This document shows, piece by piece, positions 25,438 through 37,832 of a stretch of 64,000 nt of DNA. Origin of the DNA: Plectrocnemia conspersa. Its lineage: Eukaryota; Arthropoda; Insecta; Trichoptera; Polycentropodidae. The position numbers and the translations under genes are program-made. The notes below the pieces were generated by a model that had not been told where the DNA came from, ran no database searches, and saw nothing but the letters and a program-made list of their open reading frames with translations. The stretch is from the NCBI GenBank assembly GCA_009617715.1, contig VTFK01000008.1, forward strand, positions 3,844,001 to 3,908,000, given 5' to 3'. Positions within the stretch are counted from its first letter, which is position 1; each line of letters starts with the position of its first letter.

Positions 25438-27979
25438 GTGAGTACAAAAATTAATATACATACGTATTTATGCAATTATAAAACGATCGTTATTTTTCCA
25501 AAACAAACGGTTGCTATACAATATACATATATAAGTAAAATATTATACAGGTATTAAAAACCTGTTACTTCATGTATTATATGGTCCAAAAATAATATTG
25601 CAGTTCATAGCAGAAAAAAAAAATTTACTAAATTTTTATTTAAATGGACATTGCTACTTCTGCTATTAAATTATTATTTTCTATTAAATATTTTCTATAA
25701 AAAAATATAATTCACAATGTATTTTTTTTTTACAATAATGAAACAAATATTTAAATTATATTTTATAAAAATATTTTACCAAGAAGCTAGTATTTTTTTT
25801 ATATATATATTTATTTATTTTAGCTATTCGTATTTTTTTATGTTAAGTAAATACTCGGGAGTAGTTATATCTCATTTCACTAATTATTACTTTTTAACTA
25901 ATAAGTTTAATTATTATCACTTTTTTCATAGTATTGTAAATCGATATTTTCAAACGCTTATAACTCATAAATTTATATAGTGATTAAATTACCCCTATCC
26001 TAATTGTAGTTAGTTACTAATAGATGTTTTTACCAAGTTTTCATTCACCTAAATTAAAAAAATATGGCAAACTAGATACTAAAGTTCATAAATTATTAAT
26101 GTGAAGAAAAAATATGCAAAATAAAGAAATTTATTGCCAAGTATAATTTGTGTATTAACATATTTTTTCCTGCAGTTGTAGTAAAAAAATATATTTAACA
26201 CAAAAAAATCTTAATTAAACATTAAACTTATGTGTCCAATTTAAACTAGTAAATATATAATTAATAATATGTATGTTTCGTGTGTTTACAATCTGTATTT
26301 AGGTGTAAGATTAATTGGCAAAAACTCTTATTTACAAACTTATTAATTAACTAGAAATATGTACTTAATTATTTGAAACGTGCGAAAAATCAGGTTAACC
26401 CTTTTCACTGGTGTCTTTAAATGATAAGAAAACGATAGATCAAGTATTAATTAAAAAAGTTGTTCTATAATAACCCAAAAACTTTTAATAGTATTGGATT
26501 TTTTTTATTAAGTTCGTTTTAAAAATAGCATCTGAGAATAAATATTTTCCCATAAATATCTACGTGCTTTCAACGCATACATATGAATACATATAATTTT
26601 GGGCACAGGGCTACTTTTAAATGCTCCGCTCGATTAAGACGAAGCGAACATCTCTCACGAATACGTTATGCTACAATGTAATTTGTGCAATCACAACGCC
26701 ATTTCATTAATTGATAATTACAAAGAATCGTACATTGGCACTGCCATACAATTTTCTACGGTATGCATCGAGACTTTGGAATTACTGGGCGGCGCACTCA
26801 AAAGTAGCCCAATGTAACATACTTTTATATATGTAGATAAATAGTGATGTGCATTGTATCTATCCAATTAGCGCCAATTAGCGAGCTAGATATTGGAATT
26901 CAATTAAAGTGCTCGATCGGAACGCGATAATTAAAATGTTTTTAACACTTAACACCAGAGTCGCGCTTAAATATTTACTCGGTAAAAGGTTGAAAAACGT
27001 TCCTAAACATCTTAATCTTCGAGATAACGAAAATTACGGTCAGGTATTCCTTTTTCTTTGGATTGCTATAAATCACCTCAGATTCTATTGTGCTATTTGG
27101 CCAAGTTTTATAAACCTTCCGAGAACGATACAGGTATCCACGAAGCATCGTGTTTTGGTTCAAGGATATGAAATATTTTTTTATAAAAATATTTATCCAT
27201 TGATAAATTCATTATCAAAATTATCGATTTCATAATATTTTTTGAGAAGATTGTGTGTTTTAGATTATATCTGGTACAACTGTTTTCAATTACATTTTAA
27301 TCAAGTATATTATAGTTTTAGTATAAAATTGTTTTGATTCTCATGAAATGGTGGTAACAACTCACTGCCCCGATATGTTTGATATATTCAACAATACTTG
27401 TTTAAAATCTCCGAGCTGTCTAGTGTCGGTAGTGTTAGATTTGCATACATTGAGTATTTCTAGTTTCAAAGTGTCCGTCTGTAAATCAATCGCGATACGT
27501 TCTGAAATAACGAGGCAACGTTTCGGAAGTGCGCATCGCGTCATCGTCACGACGAGTTGTTTGACAGACGGCTAAAACCCGACGCTAACTGTACACGTGT
27601 GTGTCGCTCAGGTAGCTACCTGCCACCACCTGTGAACCGTTGGTTAATTTCAATGGTTCGTTCATTGTCAAAGGGAACGTTGCCAATTCGATTGTCGCTA
27701 CGAGTTACATATGTATGTTGCGGTCAAAGACCTAACTATGCTTTTGATTCTAAATTTAAATATTGGCTTTGAAGAAGACTGTCACAAAACAAAATTAATA
27801 TATTTTTGAAAGTAGCATTATAATTATATATAAAAATAACAATTTTTGTCAACTGGTTTTCTGACTATATAGTATTATTAAATGCACTAACCAGATGCAA
27901 TGAAATATTAGAGATTTTTTAATACCTTATATGTACTACCTAATGATCACTATATTTATCAGTGATATAAATAATAGCA
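25438..27979. other. A+T-rich stretch after the first-exon donor
   Basis: Probably intronic to the 25.1 kb first exon. It contains the 203 bp inverted-repeat element, a TTAACCCTTTTCACTG piggyBac-like start at 26396, and a more complex block at 27340-27720 with overlapping open frames but no known protein. Confidence 0.45.
26608..26810. mobile_element. Short inverted-repeat element, 203 bp (MITE-like)
   Basis: The left end is GGGCTACTTTTAAATGCTCC. The right end read inward is GGGCTACTTTTGAGTGCGCC. The match covers about 20 bases with a few changes. The interior is non-coding. Related single ends occur at 9966 and 39956. No clear target duplication is visible, so the superfamily is left open. 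Confidence 0.7.
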
Positions 27980-28323
27980 TGGCGGAATAGTGCAGTCCGT
28001 AACGTCTCAGATTATTAACTCTGAGGTTGCAGGTTCGAGCCCCAGCAGCGCCACTCAAAATTTCATTTATAAAAAAATACGCTAATATTAAAAAAAACGC
28101 CCCCAGCTGCAGTGACATATATTAATTATAAATTAATAAATATATACTTGTATGTATTCATTATATGACTTACCCAGTTGTTAGCTTGTCAGATTACAAC
28201 GGAAAATTTAGGAATAAATAAATAATTCTGATCTCCCAGGCACGATATTAATTTAAAAACGCTAAGGTGCATGTCGGATTCAAACCCAGGTTTCTCATTT
28301 ATCAGTCACTGACTTATACCACC
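27980..28323. mobile_element. Convergent tRNA-headed SINE-like element, copy 1
   Basis: The left end (27980-28053) is tRNA-like on the + strand. It has a 5-base acceptor stem TGGCG/CGCCA, an A-box-like TAGTGCAGTCCG, an anticodon stem TCAGA/TCTGA with an 8-base loop, and a B box GGTTCGAGCCC (28032). The right end, on the minus strand, has a B box inverted at 28276-28286 (GGTTTGAATCC) preceded by GTCAGTGACTGATAAATGAG. The middle is A+T rich. Its minus-strand body contains CTGGGAGATCAGAATTA, shared with copy 3. Both box pairs point inward. Confidence 0.6.
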
Positions 28324-29768
28324 AATTTTTATTAGTAAGAATATTTAAATGCTAATTGTAAATATTTAGTACGATTTTTTCCTTTATTAATATATAATTT
28401 CTGATCTGAATTTCTATAACTTTTTGTTTAAAATTTATATATCATTGGTTCTGGATAGATAATAATAACAATAAATAATGAATAATAACTTATATATTTT
28501 TATTTTGTTTTATCAGCTTAATAATTTGTTTCGTATTTTAATTTTTACTGTTATTAGATAAATCAGGCTATTTTTTTCAATTATTGAATTTACAGTGAGA
28601 CAAATTTAAGGTAACTGGACTTATCCCTTCAGTATATGCGAAAGTGCTTTAACCAGATTTTTTTCCGTTGAGACATTCGAGCAGAGTGAATTAGTATGCA
28701 CATTGTCAAATTTTGCGATAAAGCGGCAAATATGCACGACTTCGTTGTACGGAGCGCGTGTCACTAACGATTCATTGGCGATTCGCGTTTTGTAGATGAA
28801 TCCATTGTTCTAAAGTTTTTCAGATATATTTAATTATTTATTTAAATTGTGGCCTAATAAGGTTGATATATAACATTGTATTTTTGACATAAGTTATATT
28901 AAATTAAGTACATTTTAGAGCTGAGTGGTGGTGTCGAAAATCCATCGAAAGTCGTAGAGTTTAGAATGCTTTAGAGAATCGCGATTGCGTCCATTATTTT
29001 TGCCCGTTGCGGCTAGGAAGTCAACGCTCTCATAACATGAGCCTTGCCAAGCACAATAATGCTTTCGGTGGTTGCTTCTATGAGCTGGAACAATTTTTGT
29101 GGGATGGTGCACTCATTTAGGTGTGTGCCACTATACTTCTGCAAATCATTTTTATATTTTATCAAAGATTTCGTGCGCATTAATAATAATAATAGAAACA
29201 TATCAAGTCATGATGTTCAGATTTTTTTATAAATGTCTTTACGAATTTAAACTCTTTTTGCCATAAAAATATTGATAATTTTTTTGGCGTTTTGACAGTA
29301 TATTTCCCAGCCAATGATATGTAATAGACGACGTTTAAATTATATGTATTGTTCCATGCAATATGCAATTTTATTGTTGAGAATACTAGTTGAATGGCAA
29401 TGTAGAATGTTAGCATTGGATCCCAACCCATTTGAGTCATAATCGAAGAATTTGTATGTTTTCGACAATAGCAATAAACGCCAGAATTCTCAGAATGTCA
29501 CGTTCGAATATGATTATTACTAGGTAGTTAATTTCGAAACACCTGACGTGCAATTGTTTGTTATTAATCGACAATAACAATTTTGTAGCGCACAATAGCG
29601 TTCGAAAGCCACCGCTCAGTACAAATAACAATCCGACATTTTTCCTGTCGATGTCGGAAGCCAACGCTTTGTTACTCACGTACAATAAATAATTTGTACT
29701 CGGCGGCACTCGAGTAAAATAAAAAAAAGGGTTTTCCTGTCAACGCACAACAGCGGCAGCAAAGGGTC

Positions 29769-29816
29769 AGCGCGTACGTAGTACAGTATACGCGCGTGCG
29801 TGTGCGCATACGCATA
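29769..29816. repeat. Alternating purine-pyrimidine tract
   Basis: About 45 bases of mostly alternating C/T and G/A (CGCGTACGTAG ... ATACGCGCGTGCGTGTGCGC) have the Z-DNA-prone pattern. It is embedded in a C+G-richer block from 29580. Confidence 0.55.
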
Positions 29817-30760
29817 CAAATTAACGTAAATGTTACGGTCAAAGACCGTAATTGACCAATGATATCCTTATTTTTTAGAAGTATGCATCAAAATCAAACA
29901 AACAATGACAATCTAATCTATATATTAATATTGGCAAAACACACTGTGTATTCACGCAATAACGTGAAATTGATAGATCAACTGCTTTATAATTTGCACG
30001 TGATGCAACGTAATAGATACTCATGCTAATAATACAATAATGAGACGTCTCTTTGGAGTAATCCAACCCCACAATTACTGCTACACACATATTTGAAGTT
30101 GAAATCTGATCCCATCGTATCAATCCGCAGTCATAACAAAAGTAGTCTTGCGTTGGGTTAAGAACAACTGAAAAATACTAATCGTATCTTAAGTTAGTGA
30201 TCAGTTATCAATAGTATTATTTCAGTTAAAAAAGTCAACGGAAAGTACGTACAAAAGCTTTGTATATTTTTATTCGCGGGTATAAGTATAAGTTCGAAAT
30301 TTATAGATATGTTGTCTTCAGAAAGCACCTTCTGATTGTATCCATTATCGATCGAAAACTACCGCAACTGGGTTGCCGCAATCAGACACTAATCCAACGA
30401 TTTCCACACATCAAAAGTATCAATTTTCACCCCACGCTTAGGATCGAACTTCGCGGTTTTCTAACGTCCTACTTTCACGTGATTCCATTATGTTGTGCTA
30501 TTATAAGGGTCTGACTTGAAACACAGTCATAAATGTCTCTAATATATATATTGAATTAACATACGAGTATAGAAAAACAACGTTCAAACAAATTGATTTA
30601 TCTCGAACGTGATGAATTGCCATTGTGAATTGTTGATAAAGCAAGACTTATTATAAAGTTAAAGCACTCAACTCATTCCCTAATCAGTAAATTCAGAATT
30701 AATTTATTTTTGTTTAAATTTAACGATAACTTATTAATTAATATTTGATTGTGATACATT

Positions 30761-30762
<2 letters not shown>

Positions 30763-30798
<36 letters not shown>
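30763..30798. repeat. (TA)n microsatellite
   Basis: About 18 uninterrupted TA units, followed by a short imperfect extension. Confidence 0.95.
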
Positions 30799-30805
<7 letters not shown>

Positions 30806-31008
30806 GATAAATCACATTGTATGTTTAATACCAAGATAAGGTTTGCTTCTATGTATAATTAAAAACTGACTATAGATATATTGTACATATCATTAGCTCT
30901 TCTATAATATCATAAAGCATATATGCAATTTATTCAAGCTAAATTTCAGGCTCATGATTATATTTATGGATTTTTTAAAATATACGGCAATAAAAAATAG
31001 TTTTGTGT

Positions 31009-31054
31009 GAACGATAAATGATAAGCAAAAAAATTTGCTTATCATTTATCGTTC
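31009..31054. repeat. Perfect 21-bp-arm hairpin, 4-base loop
   Basis: Arms 31009-31029 and 31034-31054 are exact reverse complements around AAAA. The arm begins GAACGATAAATGATAAGC. Confidence 0.95.
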
Positions 31055-31662
31055 TAGGTAATCTAAAATCGATACAATCTATAGTAAGTAAATTACATTT
31101 GTTATGATTAAATAATGATTTATGCTCGTGATTATAATTAAATATTTTTAAAATATATAAAATAAGTTTCAGAATAGAAATCAATACATAAAAATAAAAA
31201 TCATATCGTAGTTAAAAATATATTGCTATAAGTTTTATGCTATGAAAAATATTGTTTATATCTCTGTGAATACATATTCCTAATTTATATAAAATATGCT
31301 ATTAATTTTCTATCATTGTTTTTATTTATATTTTTTTTTTAAATATAAATCTAGACTTATTATCGACTCTAATAAAACGCTTGTCATATTTTAGATTATG
31401 TATTTTACAATGCTTATTATTTTTGTATGTTACACACATACATCTCATATATTATATCTAAATATATGCATTACAAAATTCTTTTTGACTAAAAATCTTA
31501 ATTTATTACTCAAATTATTGTCTTTGGAAAATAAGTGTATAAAATACTAAAATTGCATATGTATAAAATCGAAATAGAGCGCTTACAAAATAAATAAAAA
31601 ATATGCATATTTACATAACAAAACAGTCTAAACAAGTTATATGTAGAATTTTTAAAAGGTTG

Positions 31663-32088
31663 TAATAGCGTAGTCCGCGTGGTCTAGACTGGAAATCCAG
31701 AAGTTACGGGTTCGGGCACCCTCATCAGATTCATTTTTTATTGAAAATGCGCTGATCTTAGCTTCAAAGTGACATTTATTAATTGTTATTAAAACACACA
31801 CAATAATTTAAAATATATGTCACTGATTGTCATACTACTTCTAACTTGTAGGTATACATTATGTTTGATTTGACTACCCAGTTAATAATAATTTACCCTG
31901 TTTTAACGCATTGGGCTTACGCCTGTCATGATGTAAATTAAAATTCAGTTTTATTATCTTGATTTAATGAAATAAAAAAAAACAGGACTTGATAAAAATT
32001 GATCTATTATTTACAACTTACGGGATACATACTATAGGCAGTCGGATTCACCCGAGTTGAAGTCAGTAATTTATGTGCTGACTACCCA
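31663..32088. mobile_element. Convergent tRNA-headed SINE-like element, copy 2
   Basis: The + strand head (31663-31731) is tRNA-Ser-like, with TAGCGTAGTCCGCGTGG, then CTAGACTGGAAATCCAG and a B box GGGTTCGGGCACC. The far end on the minus strand carries GGGTAGTCAGC...ACTGAC and GGGTGAATCCGAC. The interior shares AGTGACATTTATTAATT and GACTACCCAGTT with copy 1 (GTGACATATATTAATT, GACTTACCCAGTT). Confidence 0.55.
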
Positions 32089-32871
32089 TCCCTAGTTATT
32101 TCATTACTTTACAATACCATAACGCAGCATAATAAGATTCTACAAATTTACACCAACATATCGACGCAATAACGTCGCATTAACGACACTCGTTTGGAAT
32201 CATAAAGCTCGTTCTTACGTCTATTTGACGTTTATGCTCGCTTAACCTGTTCGATGTCGCCAATTTGCAGTATTTCTGCGTTTGGACGCATGCGAGTGCA
32301 ACAAAACTTATTGGACATAGACATGCACTAAAGATTATCGACTTGTAAATATATTATTAAAATTTGCTCATTAGCGGTCATGGGAAACGTAGAAGAAAAA
32401 AAGCTTGAAAGAGAACGATTTTTTTAATTTCAGTCCCCTTGAATCATCTATTTTTTTTTCTTTTCTAATCACCAAAGGATGATTATGTAATTCGCTTTTT
32501 AGATAATTAAAATATTTTAAATTAATTTTAAAAAATATTTCAAGCACAGATAATCCGCACCCGGATAATCAAGAGTACACGGCTTCAAGTACAGTTCTAA
32601 AACTTTGGACGAGAAAACATGCGTTTCTCATCTCGTCGCTATTTTTTGTCGGCTTTCGTGCTTTTAATTCGCGAATAAGTGTGTCGTCACGATTGTTCAA
32701 CACCTCCCGATAGTATGTGTGTATGCACGTATGTAATATACACCATACACACGTACGTGGGGAAATAAGACGTTACGAAATGAAACAATTATTGACCCGA
32801 GATGAACTCTCCCCGGAGGTGGGCACGCTGCCTCCATTACTTTTTTTCCTCCACTTCGTTTCGTAACTGTT

Positions 32872-32905
32872 ATATAAAACCGAATCCTCGGCAAGTGTGT
32901 CAATG
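32872..32905 (+). promoter_or_regulatory. Possible TATA/initiator core promoter
   Basis: TATATAAAA at about 32871-32880 is followed at the usual distance by GTGTCAATG (TCA near 32899). It is preceded by a C+G-enriched 200-base stretch. No donor or coding exon can be linked to it, so it may be chance in an A+T-rich genome. Confidence 0.2.
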
Positions 32906-32984
32906 GGCAGCCTTAATTCGCGATGATTATGCCAAAATTATATCGAGTCGTAATTACGTACGGTACATTTGACTAATCGATGAT

Positions 32985-33026
32985 CTTGATTTGGATTGTG
33001 ACAGCGCTGTCATAATCTAAATCAAG
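32985..33026. repeat. 42-base near-perfect palindrome
   Basis: The two halves meet at GACAGCGCTGTC with no spacer. Two of 21 pairs mismatch, both explainable by single transitions. Confidence 0.9.
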
Positions 33027-34294
33027 ACAGAAAAAAAATACAGAATAAAAGGAACTCATCTATACTACAACTCGCAAAAAACATCATATTTTAAATTTGT
33101 TTTCGAAACATAGTTTTATTCAACTAAAAATATAATGGACAGATAAAAAGCAACCTATTATCAAGTCGAGTTGTCAAAGTATAAACTAACCTTCAGCTGA
33201 TAGCTTTATTACGATGCTGAGAAACATAGATTTATCAAAACTGTGCAATGGAAAGTTTAAACATTGGTTTTATGCATTAAACACGTATGACTGAGGGATC
33301 GAAAAATTCTTTTCAAATGGCTTCAAATCCCAATTCACCTTGCCTGCATAATGGCAATAAACAAGTCACTCAATGTGGCTAATACTATCATCCAAAACAC
33401 TATATCTATATATTATAACGTGTCTGACATGCCGGATTACTTCGTTACCCAAAGTGAAATTGTCCAAATTAACATATTCATATTTGACAAACATTCCCTA
33501 ACCATCTTGTATGCGTTTATAGATTTTATCGAACCTAAAGAAAGTCGTCACGACGGAGCTATTGTGAACGACTTAGCGATGGAAATTTTGTTGCTGTAGT
33601 CCCCGGCAGTCATTAGGCGAACTGATTCGAATCATTGAAATTGTGAGCTCTTAAGACGTTATTACGTACGCGAACGACTCCATCACCCACCTGTCTCACA
33701 GTGATAAATGATCAAACGAGATCGACTATGCAGGTCAGGGAAGCTCGGTTATTAGATAGCAGTTAATGCGACGACTCAATTATTGTGAAGAGCCATCAAG
33801 TATCAAATAAGACGAGGGTTGTTGTCGCTATAGTTGTTTGTTAGTTTCGCCCACGTTTCACCTTACGAATAGATCTTATCGGTGGATTTCAGAGGCTGAC
33901 ATCTTCTAGGAAATGCCAGAGATTTTTTTGTTGTGGTGGCTTATCTTGCGATGCATATATGCCTGTTTAAGCAGCAGGTAGTCCATTTCAAGATTTTTCG
34001 TCATGCATGTCATGTGATTTAATATGTGCCTAATGAATTTGAATGTATCCATAGATTCGTTTATGTTCAAAATTTGACATGTAGAATCAATAGCTAGTTT
34101 TATACTTACATGTAAAATATAGATCGTATCAAGATTCATAAGATTTTTTTAATTAAGAAACTGATTATTGGCTTAATGTTGTTAGGGTATACTTTTGTAA
34201 AGATTAGACCCTTAGAAAATTGAATATCGAAAATCTGATTCGTCTGCTTAAAAATCGTTTCAGAGATTAACAGATAAGACAAAGAGTAGTACAT

Positions 34295-34439
34295 AATAAA
34301 AGCTCCGTTACGGGCGTCTTGTTAAATTTAACAACGAAGTTTTTATAGTCTTAATAAGTATGGGTTATTCATCATAGAAACTGTATTAAAGATAAGACAT
34401 ATTGACAAAGATATACCAATACTAAACGGAGCTTTTATT
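34295..34439. mobile_element. 145 bp inverted-repeat element (MITE candidate)
   Basis: The left end AATAAAAGCTCCGTTA and the right end read inward, AATAAAAGCTCCGTTTA, share 15 exact bases. The interior is non-coding. A CAT trinucleotide flanks both sides and may be the target duplication. Confidence 0.55.
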
Positions 34440-35174
34440 CATAAATAGATACTCTTGTTTGATGGGTATGTAGTCGTAGTCTTAGAGGTAGTTTTCCCGG
34501 TCCTTATGAGATCGCAATGGCACTTCATCCCTACTAGAGATTATGTGGTACGACATGACATGAATTCCCGACTTTTATACCGTCTCGTTCCCGGGATATA
34601 AAAAAAATTAAAAATTTCTAATTTTTTACTGAAAAAGTTTTCTAAGATTAACTCAACTTTATTACTAGAAATGTTTGCAGTGCTGAAATAAAAAATATAT
34701 AATTAATAAAAAAACAGCTAATTGGATAAATATATATTTTTTGTGCAAAACTATAGTTAGTTTTAAAATGTTTATAAGGATAAATTGGATTTGATTTATT
34801 CGTGTAAATTAGGTTTGGGTTTAAACACAAATAGACGTTTCGTAACTGTCAAATTTTGCTATGATTTTATAGATAAGCAAACAAAATTTCCAAATCCCGA
34901 GACTATGTTTACTATGTGACAATGACAAAGCTTTTTTTATCTCGGAACAACACTGCCGAGACTATTGTTTACCTAGTGTTTCGTTTCGTGAATTTTTAAA
35001 GAAAAATTGAAAATCAAAAGTTTTTATTTATCGGGAATTTACATAGAGCCGTTTTTTTGCTAAAATAAATTTGTACGAATATTTTTAAATGTTTTACAAA
35101 CACTGCCTTTTATACAGTCGCATAAGAAAGGGCGTGTCCGTGCCAGATGTTTTAAAATATGCGTACTTTCTTAA

Positions 35175-35407
35175 CCACTTAAACGCCAGCAACTCACCGT
35201 TGAGTCACTTGTTAAATATTTGTTTTTGAACCAATTAATTTTTTAAAGCAAATTAAGTATTTACAATTTTTTTTTAATAAATTAAGATTATTGTACTAGT
35301 TTCATTTATCAGTAAACCAAGTATTTTATATTTATTTTTAAAAAAAATACTGACGCGTGAAGAGAAATAACAGGTGACTCACTAAAAAGTCGCTGACGTA
35401 TAAAGGG
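35175..35407. mobile_element. piggyBac-like MITE, 233 bp
   Basis: TTAA (35171-35174) precedes CCACTTAAACGCCAGCAACT on the left. The right end read inward gives CCCTTTATACGTCAGCGACT and abuts TTGA, a one-base change from TTAA. Both ends continue to a GTGAGTCAC/GTTGAGTCAC block and then (A/C)TTGTTA-like sequence. A TTAA target and CCCTTT start fit piggyBac. The interior is non-coding. Confidence 0.75.
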
Positions 35408-35416
35408 TTGATGACA

Positions 35417-35490
35417 TTAACCCTTTCACCGCGGCAGATATTCTTGCGTGCCATTTCGAAATTTCGTTAATATGTAGGTGCCGCATATTC
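35417..35490 (+). mobile_element. Second piggyBac-like terminus abutting the MITE
   Basis: TTAACCCTTTCACCGCGGCA begins six bases after the MITE's right target site. GCAGATATTCTTGCGTGCC is echoed 40 bases on as GCCGCATATTCTTGCCAT. The opposite end was not located. Confidence 0.4.
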
Positions 35491-37210
35491 TTGCCATATT
35501 TTAAAAAATATTATATAAGTGATTTACAGCCTTAAATTGTACTAAATAACCATATTATTAGGCTCAAAGGTTTATGGCACCTTTAGGTACCCATTGTGTA
35601 CTGGTGATTTTCTTGATGATTTCTATAGAGGCCATTCTAGAAGTATTTGAACGGCAACAAAATATTTACTATTTTTCCAACTACTTTAATCGGTATTATC
35701 TGTGCTTTTTTAATTTAAAAACTACATTAATAATCAGATAAAAAAAAACGCGTCGCGTGGGTATCGGCAGATTACATAAATGTATGGGGGCTCTCCACAG
35801 TATTACACCATAAAATTTGCCTGTCGGTGAACGTAAATCTTGTAATTTCAATAATCCAAAATGTTTTTTCAGCCACTAATTCTTCGTGTTTGATTATCAA
35901 CTTTGTATCATCATCATCTCCGGCCTTGATCTTGCTGTTTTAGTTCCTCTAAAGTTTTCACGTGAATCGTGATGTATTTTCATGACAAGTGTTTATTATA
36001 TATTCTTTTACAAATGCAAATTTGTTTTTGTTTTTGTACTGTAGTCACATTTCACATAGTTGTATAATACAATCAAAGGTTAGCTAGTAAATCACCAATG
36101 GGCAGATTTACATTCAGTACGGTCACCTGTTGTTGGCCGTCGCTTATCTAATACGACAACAACCTGGCGAATATCTCGCCTCAGGCAAGAGGACCTATTC
36201 AATACTCTTATTAATATCGCATTTACCGTTCTTCTTCATTGTCGGACGTTTTTACGACCTCTCCGATGCAATTCGCGAATCATTTCTAGGCAGTGACTAT
36301 TCATGCCACGACATGCCAGTCATCGCCGATGACCTGGCCAAGATGCGGTTAAAACTTCCAACGCTGAAACGCCACGTCTTCTCCTGAAGAAGATCCGGTG
36401 ACCGCAAGAAGACAGCTGCGACGGGATCGAAGACTTGTTGCTCTTCGTGAAACAACACCGCAGGCCGTTTGGCCTTCTTACATAAGCAGCTTCGTTATTT
36501 GTATAATGTCGCTCGTTTCTTCCTCCATTACGTTATAAAGTTAACGATGGGTATTATCATAGTTCATTGGATTCAATATAGTACCCAGTATGTATTTATG
36601 GAACGCAGAATGCTCTCTAAAAATGTGCAAAACATACGTTTAACAATTTAATTTCCGAACGCGGAAGTCAGACGATCCTGCACGTTTTAGCAATTTACAT
36701 TGTTCTGGATGACTCGAACAGGTTTTCCCAGGTTTCCACAGGTGATGTGAGATAAAGAGTAGCAACTTGTTCTTTCATTCCAATTTCATACCATGAGCCG
36801 TAGTGTAATGTGAAATATTTCCATAATGTTAATTTTACAGGAAGGAGAGGTAAAGGTAGAATTAGAGACGTATATTAATAGCGTAACGTATTTGGCTTAC
36901 ACTTGTTAATGTTGAACACAACATTTTTAATGATCTTTAAAATAATTTCATATACGTTATAAAATGTGCTAAATGAAAATGATCACATACAATGGCGCGT
37001 TTCTGAAAAAAAAACAACCGGTACCTCTTAAAAGCTCAACTTTCCGCTAAAAGCTCTTCGCGCTCTCACGATAAATTGAAAAATAACAACAATAATCTTA
37101 AAATGCGCACAAAATGGCCCGTTGTTCAATTGATTATTACATTACATAACCCATATTTTCCTACACAGGCCGGATGATCCGGCTTTGACCTCGCAAAACG
37201 CGGCATTAGA

Positions 37211-37234
37211 GCCGTAATGGCGCGCCATTACGGC
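37211..37234. repeat. 24-base perfect palindrome
   Basis: GCCGTAATGGCG followed immediately by its reverse complement, centred on GGCGCGCC, within a C+G-richer block. Confidence 0.95.
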
Positions 37235-37832
37235 ATAATACCATATTAAATCGTTATTATCATTATTTTTTCTGCCCATTGTCGTGCTCGAAATATTATA
37301 ATGTGTAGAGTAGGTACACCATACACGTTGCATATAAATAATAATAATAATGATGTTGTGACGACCGGTGCTGTGTGCACGTTTTACAGTTTGCCGGCGT
37401 GTCTCTTTTTCGAGGGGGGTTATAGGTACGATTATGGTAAATAAAGAACGTGTAATTTGGACCGGCACCAAATTGTTGCCAAACGGCCGATCTCTTTGAG
37501 GGCGAACGCGAATAAGTAATTGGGCCGGCCCTGTAATTTTGAACCGAGACGCTCCTCGCGTGATGGCCCCCATGCAAATCGTCGACGTAACAGAGATAGA
37601 TGATGGATGCAAAGTCAAAGATTACCTGGTCCAATTATTCAAATAATCAGGTGACAGTTTTGATTTTCTGAAAGCGTACATAAAAAATAAACCCGTCTCT
37701 CTTCTTTTTTTCAGAATCATCATGATGATTATTTTAAATAAACTGGTGACAGTTTCAACTTCTAAAAAGTGGCAAGAATGAATACTTCTCTTGCCTTTCT
37801 CTTACTTTAATATTTTAAACAATATGATAACA

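Larger units (their letters stand above)
28324..31662. other. Non-coding stretch
   Basis: No supportable gene. It includes a C+G-richer block at 29580-29850 with the alternating tract, GGTCAAAGACC at 29834 (also at 27717), the (TA)n run and the 31.0 kb hairpin. Confidence 0.5.
32089..37832. other. Non-coding stretch with small elements
   Basis: Beyond the palindrome and the two MITEs, there are C+G-richer blocks at 33590-33870, 36110-36460 and 37140-37620. The 158-codon minus frame at 37142-37618 lies over the 24-base palindrome and contains a run of Ile codons from a (TAA)-like repeat, so I do not call it a gene. Confidence 0.45.

Noticed and set aside
27980..28053. Functional tRNA gene (Asn-like)
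   Set aside because: The anticodon loop has eight bases, the acceptor stem pairs for only about five, and the sequence is one end of a repeated element.
31663..31731. Functional tRNA-Ser gene
   Set aside because: It lacks a proper acceptor stem and variable arm, the B box is altered, and it is part of the repeat family.
37142..37618. 158-codon minus-strand gene
   Set aside because: It overlaps a perfect palindrome and a simple repeat that encodes a run of Ile, there is an overlapping frame of similar length, and no domain is recognisable.
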